From the NCBI RefSeq assembly GCF_947500975.1, contig NZ_CANMUE010000001.1:186001-250000 (forward strand): DNA of 64,000 nt. The letters are read 5' to 3'. Below are positions 6,675 through 14,138 of this stretch, one piece after another. How positions within the stretch are numbered: position 1 is the first letter of the stretch; each line of letters begins with the position of its first letter. Position numbers and translations under genes: made by a program. Below the pieces are notes generated by a model. The model searched no databases. It was not told the origin of the DNA and worked only from the letters and a program-made list of their open reading frames with translations. Origin of the DNA: an uncultured Polaribacter sp. (GTDB taxonomy: Bacteria > Bacteroidota > Bacteroidia > Flavobacteriales > Flavobacteriaceae).

Positions 6675-8882
6675 TTGACTAAAAACATATCAGAAAAAAC
6701 ATTACAAGATTTAGAGTTTTCAACAGTTTTACAACAAATTTCAGAATTTTGTATTTCTGGTTTGGGTAAAGAAAATGTACTTGAAATAAAACCAATTTCT
6801 AACAAAAAAAAGTTATTTAATGAGCTAAATTTAGTAAACGAATATCTTTCTTCTTTTCAGAGTGAAAACAGAATTCCTAATCATAGTTTTGATGATATTA
6901 CAGAAAGTGTAAAACGTTTAGCTATTGAAAATAGTTTTATAGAAACACAAGCTTTTTTAAAAATTGCTACAACCTCTATAACAGTAAATGAATTAATTAA
7001 ATTTTTTAAAAAATTTAAAATTCAGTTTCCTACTTTCTTTGAATTATCACAGCAAATTGAATTTACCACTTTTGTAGATGATGAAATTAAAAAAATAATT
7101 GATATTTCTGGAGAAGTTAAAAACAATGCATCACCAATTTTAAAACAAATTAGAAAAGATATTAATCTAGTACGAGGTAAAATTGGTGCCAGCTTTACAT
7201 CTGCTTTAACAAAAGCAATTACATCTGGCTATTTAGATGATATTAAGGAAACTGTTGTAGATAATCAAAGAGTTTTAGCTGTTACTGCAATGCATAGAAG
7301 AAAAGTTGCTGGTAGTTTATTAGGAGCTTCTAAATCTGGTAATATTGTATATATTGCACCGCAAGCAACACTTTCTTATAGTAGAGAATATCAAAATTTA
7401 ATTTTTGAAGAAAAGCAAGAAATTGTAAAAATTCTTAGAATTCTATCAGAAAAAATTAGACCATCTGTTTATTTGCTAAAAGAATACCTTACTTTTTTAA
7501 TACATATAGATGCCATTGGAGCAAAAGCAAAATATGCGAATGAGATGAATGCTATTTTACCAAAAATATCTATGGATAAAAAGGTATTTTTTAAAAATGC
7601 ATATCACCCTATTTTATGGAAAAAAAATAAAGAACAGAACTTAAACACAGTTTCTCAAACTTTAGAATTAAACGAAAAACAACAAATTATAGTTATTTCT
7701 GGCCCTAACGCTGGCGGTAAAAGTATTACTTTAAAAACCATTGGTTTATTGCAAGTTATGTTGCAAAGTGGTCTTTTAATCCCTGTTGATGAACGCAGTC
7801 AAACCTATATTTTTGATACGATTTTAACGGATATTGGAGACAACCAATCAATTGAAAATCAACTAAGTACTTATAGTTACCGTCTGAAAAATATGCGCTA
7901 TTTTTTACGTAAGTGTAATGAAAATACCTTGTTTTTAATTGATGAATTTGGTACAGGTTCTGACCCTGAACTTGGAGGCGCTTTAGCTGAAATTTTCTTA
8001 GAAGAGTTTTATTATAAAAAAGCTTTCGGAATTATAACAACCCACTACTCTAATTTAAAAGTTTTAGCAAACGAATTAGAGAACGTTACAAATGCTAACA
8101 TGCAATTTGATGAACGTTCTTTAGAACCATTATACAGATTGTTTATTGGGCAAGCGGGTAGTTCTTTTACTTTTGAAGTGGCTCAAAAAAACGGAATACC
8201 TTTCAGTTTAATTAACAAAGCAAAAAAACGAGTTGAAACTGAAAAAGTACGTTTAGATAAAACAATTTCTAAACTACAAAAAGAAAGAAATCGTTTACAA
8301 AAAAACTCAGATAATCTAGAAAAACAAAAAACTAAGGGACAAGAGCATCTAGATAATTTACAAGCTAAAGAACAACGCATTCAAGATAAGTTAGCTGGTT
8401 TTCAAGATTTATATGATAACAACCAAAAAATGCTTTCTTTAGGTAGAAGAACAAATGAACTTTTAAATAAATACTTTCAAACCAATAATAAAAAAGAGTT
8501 AAATGCTAATTTTAATAAATGGGTGGCTGATGAGAAAGTAAAACACTTAAAGAAAAGTCCTACTAAACCAAAAACAAAAGCTCAAAAACAAAAAGCTAAG
8601 GTTGTAGAAAAGAAAATGCAAGAAGTAATTAAAAAAGTAGAAAAAGAGGTTTTACAAAAAGTGGTTGAAGTTAGAAAAGAAAAGAAAATTGAAGCTATAA
8701 AAATTGCCAAAGAAAAATCTGAATATATTTTTAAATTAAATGATAGAGTAAGAATAATAGATTCTAATTCTGTTGGTACAATTGATAAAATTGATAAAAA
8801 AAGTGTAACTATTAACTATGGAATTTTTACAACCAAAACTTCTCCAGAGAAAATAGAACTGGTAGAAAAAGGAAAAAAGTAA
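6675..8882 (+). CDS. mutS2: MutS2-family ATPase lacking the Smr domain
   Basis: A 735-residue MutS2 homologue (DNA-structure recognition, recombination control, or ribosome rescue in some bacteria). The N-terminal core/clamp covers about 1-330. The ABC-type ATPase has Walker A 'GPNAGGKSI' at 343-351 and Walker B 'FLIDEFGTGSDP' near 415-425. A long coiled coil (about 510-620) follows, then a Lys-rich linker and a small beta-rich module (about 675-730) like the MutS2-associated SH3-type domain. The C-terminal Smr endonuclease domain of classical MutS2 is missing, consistent with the shorter length. The start is TTG, supported by a nearby -7 element; no in-frame ATG lies near it. Confidence 0.92.
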   Translation: MTKNISEKTLQDLEFSTVLQQISEFCISGLGKENVLEIKPISNKKKLFNELNLVNEYLSSFQSENRIPNHSFDDITESVKRLAIENSFIETQAFLKIATTSITVNELIKFFKKFKIQFPTFFELSQQIEFTTFVDDEIKKIIDISGEVKNNASPILKQIRKDINLVRGKIGASFTSALTKAITSGYLDDIKETVVDNQRVLAVTAMHRRKVAGSLLGASKSGNIVYIAPQATLSYSREYQNLIFEEKQEIVKILRILSEKIRPSVYLLKEYLTFLIHIDAIGAKAKYANEMNAILPKISMDKKVFFKNAYHPILWKKNKEQNLNTVSQTLELNEKQQIIVISGPNAGGKSITLKTIGLLQVMLQSGLLIPVDERSQTYIFDTILTDIGDNQSIENQLSTYSYRLKNMRYFLRKCNENTLFLIDEFGTGSDPELGGALAEIFLEEFYYKKAFGIITTHYSNLKVLANELENVTNANMQFDERSLEPLYRLFIGQAGSSFTFEVAQKNGIPFSLINKAKKRVETEKVRLDKTISKLQKERNRLQKNSDNLEKQKTKGQEHLDNLQAKEQRIQDKLAGFQDLYDNNQKMLSLGRRTNELLNKYFQTNNKKELNANFNKWVADEKVKHLKKSPTKPKTKAQKQKAKVVEKKMQEVIKKVEKEVLQKVVEVRKEKKIEAIKIAKEKSEYIFKLNDRVRIIDSNSVGTIDKIDKKSVTINYGIFTTKTSPEKIELVEKGKK

Positions 8883-8895
8883 CTTTTATAAAAAA

Positions 8896-10074
8896 ATGAC
8901 TAGTAAAAAACACATTTTACCAATTATTGTTATCTCTCAATTTTGTTGTACAACCTTATGGTTTGCTAGTAATGGTATAATTACTGAACTTATTGAAAAC
9001 TTTCACTTAAAAAACAATGCTTTAGGTCATTTAACCACTGCTGTTCAGTTTGGTTTTATTTTAGGAACATTAATTTTTGCAATATTTATGATTGCCGATA
9101 GGTTTTCTCCTTCAAAAGTATTTGCTGTAAGTGCTTTTTTAGGAGCTATTTTTAATATTTTACTAGTGTTGACAAATAATAGTTTAGAAAGTTTAATATT
9201 ATTTAGATTTCTTACTGGCTTTTTTCTTGCTGGAATCTATCCTGTTGGAATGAAAATTGCTACAGACTACTATGAAAAAGGCCTAGGTAAATCACTTGGT
9301 TTTTTAGTTGGTGCATTAGTAATTGGTACCGCTTTTCCTCATTTAATGAAGGACATGTTACATCTTATTAGTTGGAAATATGTAATCTACACTACATCTA
9401 CACTTGCGATTCTTGGTGGTGTTTTAATGTTTCTTTTAGTTACCGATGGCCCTTTTAGAAAATTTTCTAAAAATATAGATTTATCTACATGTTTTAAAAT
9501 ATTTAAAAATAAAGAATTAAGAACTGCTTCTTTTGGATACTTTGGGCACATGTGGGAACTGTATGCCTTTTGGACTTTTGTTCCTGTAATTTTAAAAACT
9601 TATGTTAATTTACACAAAAATGTGACTTTTAATATTCCTCTTTTATCGTTTTGTATTATTGCTTTAGGTGGTGTTTCTTGTGTTTTTAGTGGTTATTTTG
9701 GTGAACGTTTTCAAGTAAAAAGAACTGCATATATTGCCTTACTTTTATCTGGTATTTGTTGTTTAATATCACCCATAATGTTTTCTGTAAATAATGAATT
9801 CTTATTTATCTTCTTTCTTATTTTTTGGGGTGTTATGGTTATTGCAGATTCTCCTTTATTTTCTACACTGGTTTCTAAAAGTGTACCATTAGAAACAAGA
9901 GGTACAGCACTTACAATTGTTAATTGTATTGGTTTTTCTATCACTATTATAAGTATTCAACTAATAAGCAATTTATTAGAAATTACAAATTCTAGTCTTA
10001 TTTATATGATTTTAGCCTTAGGTCCAATCTTAGGTTCATTCTTTTTAACTAAAAAAAGAGCTCTTAAAAGTTAA
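8896..10074 (+). CDS. Major facilitator superfamily transporter
   Basis: A 392-residue, almost wholly hydrophobic protein with about 12 membrane segments. The conserved loop between segments 2 and 3 appears as 'IADRFSPSKVF' (about 68-78), and 'RFLTGFFLAGIYPVGMKI' (about 106-123) is segment 4 with its typical Arg. A cytoplasmic loop 'FRKFSKNIDLSTCFKIF' separates the two halves. It belongs to inner-membrane solute/cation carriers of the MFS; the substrate is not evident. It starts 13 bases after mutS2 stops, so it may be in the same transcript, but no functional link is apparent. Confidence 0.85.
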   Translation: MTSKKHILPIIVISQFCCTTLWFASNGIITELIENFHLKNNALGHLTTAVQFGFILGTLIFAIFMIADRFSPSKVFAVSAFLGAIFNILLVLTNNSLESLILFRFLTGFFLAGIYPVGMKIATDYYEKGLGKSLGFLVGALVIGTAFPHLMKDMLHLISWKYVIYTTSTLAILGGVLMFLLVTDGPFRKFSKNIDLSTCFKIFKNKELRTASFGYFGHMWELYAFWTFVPVILKTYVNLHKNVTFNIPLLSFCIIALGGVSCVFSGYFGERFQVKRTAYIALLLSGICCLISPIMFSVNNEFLFIFFLIFWGVMVIADSPLFSTLVSKSVPLETRGTALTIVNCIGFSITIISIQLISNLLEITNSSLIYMILALGPILGSFFLTKKRALKS

Positions 10075-10121
10075 GAATTAGTACTACTATTTAATACAAT
10101 ATTTTGTTTTCTTAATTTCAG

Positions 10122-10154
10122 TTAAAGTGTGTTAAAAATATATTAAAGTGTGTT
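10122..10154 (+). repeat. Two direct repeats TTAAAGTGTGTT, 21 bp apart
   Basis: TTAAAGTGTGTT occurs at 10122-10133 and 10143-10154. A 21-bp register is two helical turns, as for activator sites on one DNA face, and the second copy ends 7 bases before the putative -35 element. Confidence 0.55.
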
Positions 10155-10161
10155 TTTATCT

Positions 10162-10187
10162 GAAACGTTTTTTAAAATAAGCCGTCT
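10162..10187 (+). promoter_or_regulatory. Putative ECF-sigma promoter
   Basis: GAAAC (10162-10166) and CGTCT (10183-10187) are 16 bases apart, resembling the GAAC/CGTC promoters of extracytoplasmic-function sigma factors. No TAnnTTTG element is seen in front of this gene. The ATG follows at 10222. Confidence 0.45.
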
Positions 10188-10221
10188 TTATCATATACAC
10201 ATTTAACTTAAAACATTTATT

Positions 10222-10566
10222 ATGAGAAATTTAAAATCTATTATCGCAATTTTAGCAATTAGTTTATCAACAGTATTTTCTATAAACGCTACAGAAAAAA
10301 AACCTACGAAAATAACAAAAGAATTAAGATCTGAAATTATTTCTTTAATTGGAAAAAATATTCCTTTAGTTTTAAAAAGCACTTCATCAGCAGAAATTTC
10401 ATTTATGGTTAATAATAAAAATGAGCTAATAGTTTTTTCAGTTGATTCAAAAGAAAAAGAATTTAACTCTTACATTAAAACTAAATTAAATTACAAAAAA
10501 GTAAATGTTAAGGGAACAAAAAAAGGAGAAATTTATAGAATGCCTGTAAAAATTAATATAAAATAA
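10222..10566 (+). CDS. Small secreted protein of unknown function
   Basis: A 114-residue protein with a clear Sec signal peptide ('LKSIIAILAISLSTVFSINA', cleavage likely after residue 24). The mature part is about 90 residues, lysine-rich, with a predicted alternating strand pattern ('AEISFMVNNKNELIVFSVDS') and an end reading 'IYRMPVKINIK', typical of small periplasmic beta proteins of Bacteroidetes. I recognise no named family. A putative ECF-type promoter and two direct repeats lie upstream, hinting at stress-dependent expression, and two hairpins lie behind it. Confidence 0.65.
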   Translation: MRNLKSIIAILAISLSTVFSINATEKKPTKITKELRSEIISLIGKNIPLVLKSTSSAEISFMVNNKNELIVFSVDSKEKEFNSYIKTKLNYKKVNVKGTKKGEIYRMPVKINIK

Positions 10567-10587
10567 AACAACTGGTTGGTTAGTTGG

Positions 10588-10627
10588 TGCCCAATATTAA
10601 TTTAGTATTATGTTGGGCATTTTTTTT
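10588..10627 (+). terminator. Terminator after the small secreted protein gene
   Basis: TGCCCAA (10588-10594) pairs with TTGGGCA (10613-10619), followed by eight T. Confidence 0.85.
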
Positions 10628-10634
10628 AAATACT

Positions 10635-10670
10635 AAAAGCAAGAATAAAAATATTTATTCTTGCTTTTTT
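10635..10670 (+). terminator. Second hairpin terminator abutting the IS element
   Basis: A 15-bp stem (10635-10649 with 10654-10668) with a 4-base loop ends in a T-tract that stops exactly where the inverted repeat of the IS256-type element begins. Confidence 0.8.
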
Positions 10671-10697
10671 AGACACTTTCCCACAAAGTGTGTAAGT
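10671..10697 (+). repeat. IS256 left inverted repeat
   Basis: Contains AAAGTGTGTAAGT at 10685-10697, the exact reverse complement of 12029-12041; outside this, ACT...CCA is also shared. Confidence 0.8.
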
Positions 10698-10720
10698 TAA
10701 AAATTACAGGATTAGATTTT

Positions 10721-11917
10721 TCATAATTTAATCCTGTTTTCAAATATAGCCAAAAATTGGTTTAAAATAATGCCCCAATTTCTAATGGGCATCGTCCATT
10801 TTTTTGTAGATTCTCTTAAAGCTAAAAATACAGATTTAATTACTGCGTCATCTGTAGGGTAAGAGAGTTTGTTTTTAGTGTATTTTCTAATTTTCCCATT
10901 TAGGTTTTCTATTAAATTAGTGGTGTAAATAATCGTTCTAATTTCTAGTGGAAAATCGAAGAAAACAGTGAGTTCATCCCAATTATTTTCCCAAGATTTA
11001 ATAGCATAAGAATATTTAGAGTTCCATGTTTTTTTAAAATCTTTTAGAGCAGCTTTAGCAGCTTCTTTTGTTGGAGCTGTATAGATTTGCTTCATATCTT
11101 TTGTAAAAGCTTTTTTATCCTTCCAAACCACATATCTACAAGAATTTCTAATTTGATGCACTACACATATTTGAGTGGTCGAATTTGGAAAAACGGTTTT
11201 AATGGTATCTGTGAATCCGTTTAAATTATCAGTAGCAGTAATTAATATATCTTGTGTTCCTCTGGCTTTTATATCGGTTAAAACAGTCATCCAAAAAGAG
11301 GAAGATTCGTTTTTGCCTAACCAAAGTCCTAAAACTTCTTTTTTTCCATCAACTCTTAATCCAACAGCAATGTAAATGGTTTTGTTTATGACTTTGGAAT
11401 TTTCTCTTACTTTAAAAACAATTCCGTCCATCCATACAATGAGATAGCAGGCTTCTAAAGGCCTATTTTTCCAAGCAATAATATCAGAAGTAACTTTATC
11501 TGTGATTCTAGAAATTGTTGAACTAGAGATGTTATAGTTATATAATTATCGTATTTGTTCTTCAATATCTGTGGTACTCATTCCTTTGGCATACAAAGAG
11601 ATAATGATATTTTCAACACCATCTGCTGTACTCTCTCGCTTTTTAATTAGCATTGGATTGAATGTAGAATCTCTATCTCTTGGAACTTGAATTTGTGTTT
11701 CTCCTAAATGAGTCTTTATGGTCTTGGTTCCATAACCATTTCGTGAATTAGGATTGTTACTCTTTTGATGCTTATCGTACTCTAAATGAGCATCTAATTC
11801 ACCTTCTAAAATTTTTTCTACTCCTCGCTTATGGAGTTGTTCTATAAAACTGGTAAGTTCTGAACCTGTTTTAAATTGTTTTAAAAAATCATCGTTTAAT
11901 AAATCTTCTGGTTTCAT
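10721..11917 (-). pseudogene. IS256-family (mutator-type) transposase with one in-frame stop
   Basis: Read from 11917, the frame gives 123 residues of the N-terminal region ('NSRNGYGTKTIKTHLGE', 'QVPRDRDSTFNPMLIKKRE'), then TAA at 11548-11546. It then resumes in the same frame to 10721 through the full catalytic part. Joined, the length is 398 codons, normal for the family. The DDE acids are all present: Asp in '[11 protein letters not shown]', Asp in '[10 protein letters not shown]', and Glu in '[17 protein letters not shown]'. The stop replaces a residue between 'EEQIR' and 'LYNYN', where relatives usually have Glu, so a single G-to-T change of GAA explains it. No indel is needed, so the inactivation looks recent, unless read through. 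Confidence 0.88.
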
Positions 11918-12028
11918 AATAAAAGTGTGTTTATAAATTTAGTGATTATTTAATCGTAAAGTTATTTCCGTAATTTTTCCTCATGGAGCAATTTTAAGAT
12001 TGCCCTAGAAAAATTACAGAATAACTGT

Positions 12029-12055
12029 ACTTACACACTTTTTGGTTTAGTACCC
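12029..12055 (-). repeat. IS256 right inverted repeat
   Basis: Reverse complement of the left end, with 13 identical inner bases (12029-12041) and partial identity outward to GGGTACT at the tip. Confidence 0.8.
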
Positions 12056-12083
12056 TTTTTTAATTTTTATAAAGAGATAACAT

Positions 12084-12980
12084 CTATCTAGTAACACTAC
12101 CTGTTAATTCTGCTAGGGGTCCTGCGCCCATTGTAATAACTGTATGATTCATTGCTTCAGATGGTACAACATGTGCTAAAGGCTTTAATGTAAAAGGTGC
12201 ATCACTATTATCTGGGCTAGGTTCTACAGAAATTACAATTGTTGCTCCTTTTAAATCTGTTGGAAAATCTACGCCAGCAGCCGAACCTATTAAATAATCT
12301 TCACCCGGAAAAGCTGGCCCATCACCTTCTGTTCCTTTATAAGGAGAAGTTGCTGCATTATCATCTGCTTCTTCTGGACTTGTAAAAGTTCCTGTACTTA
12401 CAGGCGTTCCATCTAAAACTACCCAACCTTCATATTTCCATCCATCTGTTAAAGTTGGTAAACCTAATCCAGCTACAGCTCCTGCTGTATCAGAATTATC
12501 TAAAAACCAAACTCCACTTTCTTCATTTGTATCATCACTATCAGTTGGCGTTGCTAATATATATTTACCCCAAGATTCTCCTAAAGTATTAATTGTACTC
12601 GTTTCTGATACAACTATATTATCTGAACTTAATGTTGCAGAAGTTCCTGAAAATGCTCCTGATAAAATTTTTGTTGATGCTGGCGCTGGATCAGAATCTA
12701 CTGCTGGTTCTATAGATAATACAAAATCTGTTGCTGAGTTTAAAGCATTAATATCAACTGAATATGTTTGAGGAAATACTACACTAGAAAAAGTACCTGT
12801 ACTTACTGGTGCCCCATCAACAATTAACCATCCTTCGTATACAAATTCTGAACCTAATTCTTCTAAACCTGTTAAATCTATTGTTAAATTACTTGTTGTT
12901 GGTAAATTTTCACTGTCATTACATGAAGCAAAAAAAACAATTGTTGCACATAAATATGCTAATTTTAAAACTTTTTTCAT
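12084..12980 (-). CDS. Lipoprotein with two anti-sigma-K-like (RskA C-domain-like) repeats
   Basis: A 298-residue lipoprotein: the signal ends in 'FFASC' with Cys20. Two internal copies of about 130 residues are evident, each opening with 'YEGW(L/V)(I/V)(V/L)DG(A/T)PVSTGTF' (about 48-64 and 184-200) and later holding 'FVLSIEP...D...AP' (about 87-100) or 'IVISVEPSPDNSDAP' (about 249-262). This pattern resembles the extracytoplasmic domain of anti-sigma-K factors, but there is no transmembrane segment or cytoplasmic anti-sigma part, so it is not itself an anti-sigma factor. It is acidic and likely exposed on the envelope. It lies 86 bases downstream of the Crp/Fnr gene on the same strand and may be its target (inference). 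Confidence 0.65.
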   Translation of the reverse strand: MKKVLKLAYLCATIVFFASCNDSENLPTTSNLTIDLTGLEELGSEFVYEGWLIVDGAPVSTGTFSSVVFPQTYSVDINALNSATDFVLSIEPAVDSDPAPASTKILSGAFSGTSATLSSDNIVVSETSTINTLGESWGKYILATPTDSDDTNEESGVWFLDNSDTAGAVAGLGLPTLTDGWKYEGWVVLDGTPVSTGTFTSPEEADDNAATSPYKGTEGDGPAFPGEDYLIGSAAGVDFPTDLKGATIVISVEPSPDNSDAPFTLKPLAHVVPSEAMNHTVITMGAGPLAELTGSVTR

Positions 12981-13066
12981 CTTATTGTTGTTTATTATTA
13001 TTTAACTACAAATTTAGATTGATAAAATATAACTAAATGTTAGCTAGCGAACACTTAAGATTTATT

Positions 13067-13726
13067 TTAAAGTAATCTTATTTCTTTTCTATTAAAATTG
13101 ATAATATTTTCTTCTTTTAATTCGTTCATTAATACATTTAGGTTAGATCTAGATGTACCAATTAAAGAGGCTATGTCTTTTTGAGTATAAGGATGTTTAA
13201 TTACTTTATCTCCAGTTTTTTCACAATCATAACCATACTCTTCACATAATTCTTTCATAAACTCTAAAAAACGTGTTCTAGTATCCTTAAATAGAATTAA
13301 TTGCAACCTTCTTTCTAATTTTTTAAAACGTAAGCCTAAAAATTTATATATTTTTAAACTAAATGTTTTATTATCTCTCATTAAATCGTGTAATACATTA
13401 ACTCCAATAGGACAGATAGATGTTGAATTGTCTAAGGATTGCGCAAATTCATTTCTCTTTTCTTCTCCTAAAATTGCTTTTTCTCCAAATAATTCGCCTT
13501 TAGAAAGAATAGCTTTCACAACTTCAGTACCATCCTCAGTATAGTAACCCAACTTTATTTTTCCTTTTTCTATTAAGAAAACTTTATTGGCTGCATCTTC
13601 TTCAAAGTATATATAATCACTTTTATTATATGAATCAAAAGCATGGCATTTTTTATAGTTTTTAAATTTATGTGGACATAAAAGGTTAAATAGATTTACA
13701 TTATCAAAAAACCATAAATTTTTCAT
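13067..13726 (-). CDS. Crp/Fnr-family transcriptional regulator
   Basis: A 219-residue regulator with an N-terminal cyclic-nucleotide-binding-type beta-barrel (about 30-125; 'KVFLIEKGKIKLGYYTEDGTE', 'KGELFGEKAILGE') and a C-terminal winged helix-turn-helix (about 170-215; 'YTQKDIASLIGTSRSNLNVL'). The Arg-Ser-Thr signature of cAMP binding is not seen, so the ligand is unknown. Cys17 and two Cys in the linker do not form an Fnr-type iron-sulphur motif. Normal family length. The likely targets include the lipoprotein gene just downstream, judged only from position. Confidence 0.88.
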   Translation of the reverse strand: MKNLWFFDNVNLFNLLCPHKFKNYKKCHAFDSYNKSDYIYFEEDAANKVFLIEKGKIKLGYYTEDGTEVVKAILSKGELFGEKAILGEEKRNEFAQSLDNSTSICPIGVNVLHDLMRDNKTFSLKIYKFLGLRFKKLERRLQLILFKDTRTRFLEFMKELCEEYGYDCEKTGDKVIKHPYTQKDIASLIGTSRSNLNVLMNELKEENIINFNRKEIRLL

Positions 13727-14138
13727 GATTAATAAAATTTAAACGATTATTACTTAAGTCTAAAATTTTAAATAATACTTACAAAAATAACTACTGAAAT
13801 TCATCAGAAGTTAATATAAAATTATAAAGTTTATGAAGCATTTTTCTTTTTAATTAAATTTAAAGCAGAGCATTCATTATACCAATCAATCTTACTTTTA
13901 TTATATATCAGATTTTCGCTAAATTAATCTTTAATACCATCTGTATGAACCGCTTCTATAATTAAAGTTTCACCTAGTGAAAACTCTATTAAATCTAAGA
14001 AATTAAAAATATCATCTGCTTTAATTAAATTATAATTTGCTTGATTAACAAAACATTTAAAAATTAAAATCAACTTTAATAAAAACAAAAAAACCCAAGT
14101 AAAAACTTGGGCTTTAGAATTATAATTTCAAACAAATA
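13727..14138. other. 412-bp region without a convincing gene
   Basis: A/T-rich spacer between the Crp/Fnr gene and acnB, both on the minus strand. A 49-codon minus frame (TTG 14073 to TAA 13924), ending in 'GETLIIEAVHTDGIKD', has protein-like codon choice and could be the remnant of a decayed gene, but it has no ATG and no recognised family. The acnB terminator lies at the right end. Confidence 0.5.
14081..14111 (-). terminator. Terminator of acnB
   Basis: CCCAAGT (14094-14100) pairs with ACTTGGG (14105-14111). On the minus strand the stem is followed by a T-rich tract (14093 down to 14081). Confidence 0.88.

Larger units (their letters stand above)
10671..12055 (-). mobile_element. IS256-family insertion sequence (inactive)
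   Basis: The element is bounded by imperfect inverted repeats of about 27 bp (10671-10697 and 12029-12055) that match at 20 of 27 positions. The inner 13 bases AAAGTGTGTAAGT are identical. The total of about 1.39 kb is normal for IS256. The flanks are T-rich (TTTTTT on both sides), so an 8-9-bp target duplication cannot be proved or excluded. The single transposase gene is broken by a stop codon. Confidence 0.85.

Noticed and set aside
12056..12063. Target-site duplication for the IS256 element
   Set aside because: Both flanks are runs of T, so a match of six bases proves nothing.
13924..14073. 49-codon minus-strand frame between the Crp/Fnr gene and acnB
   Set aside because: It lacks an ATG, a recognised family and a promoter; kept only as a possible gene remnant in the region note.
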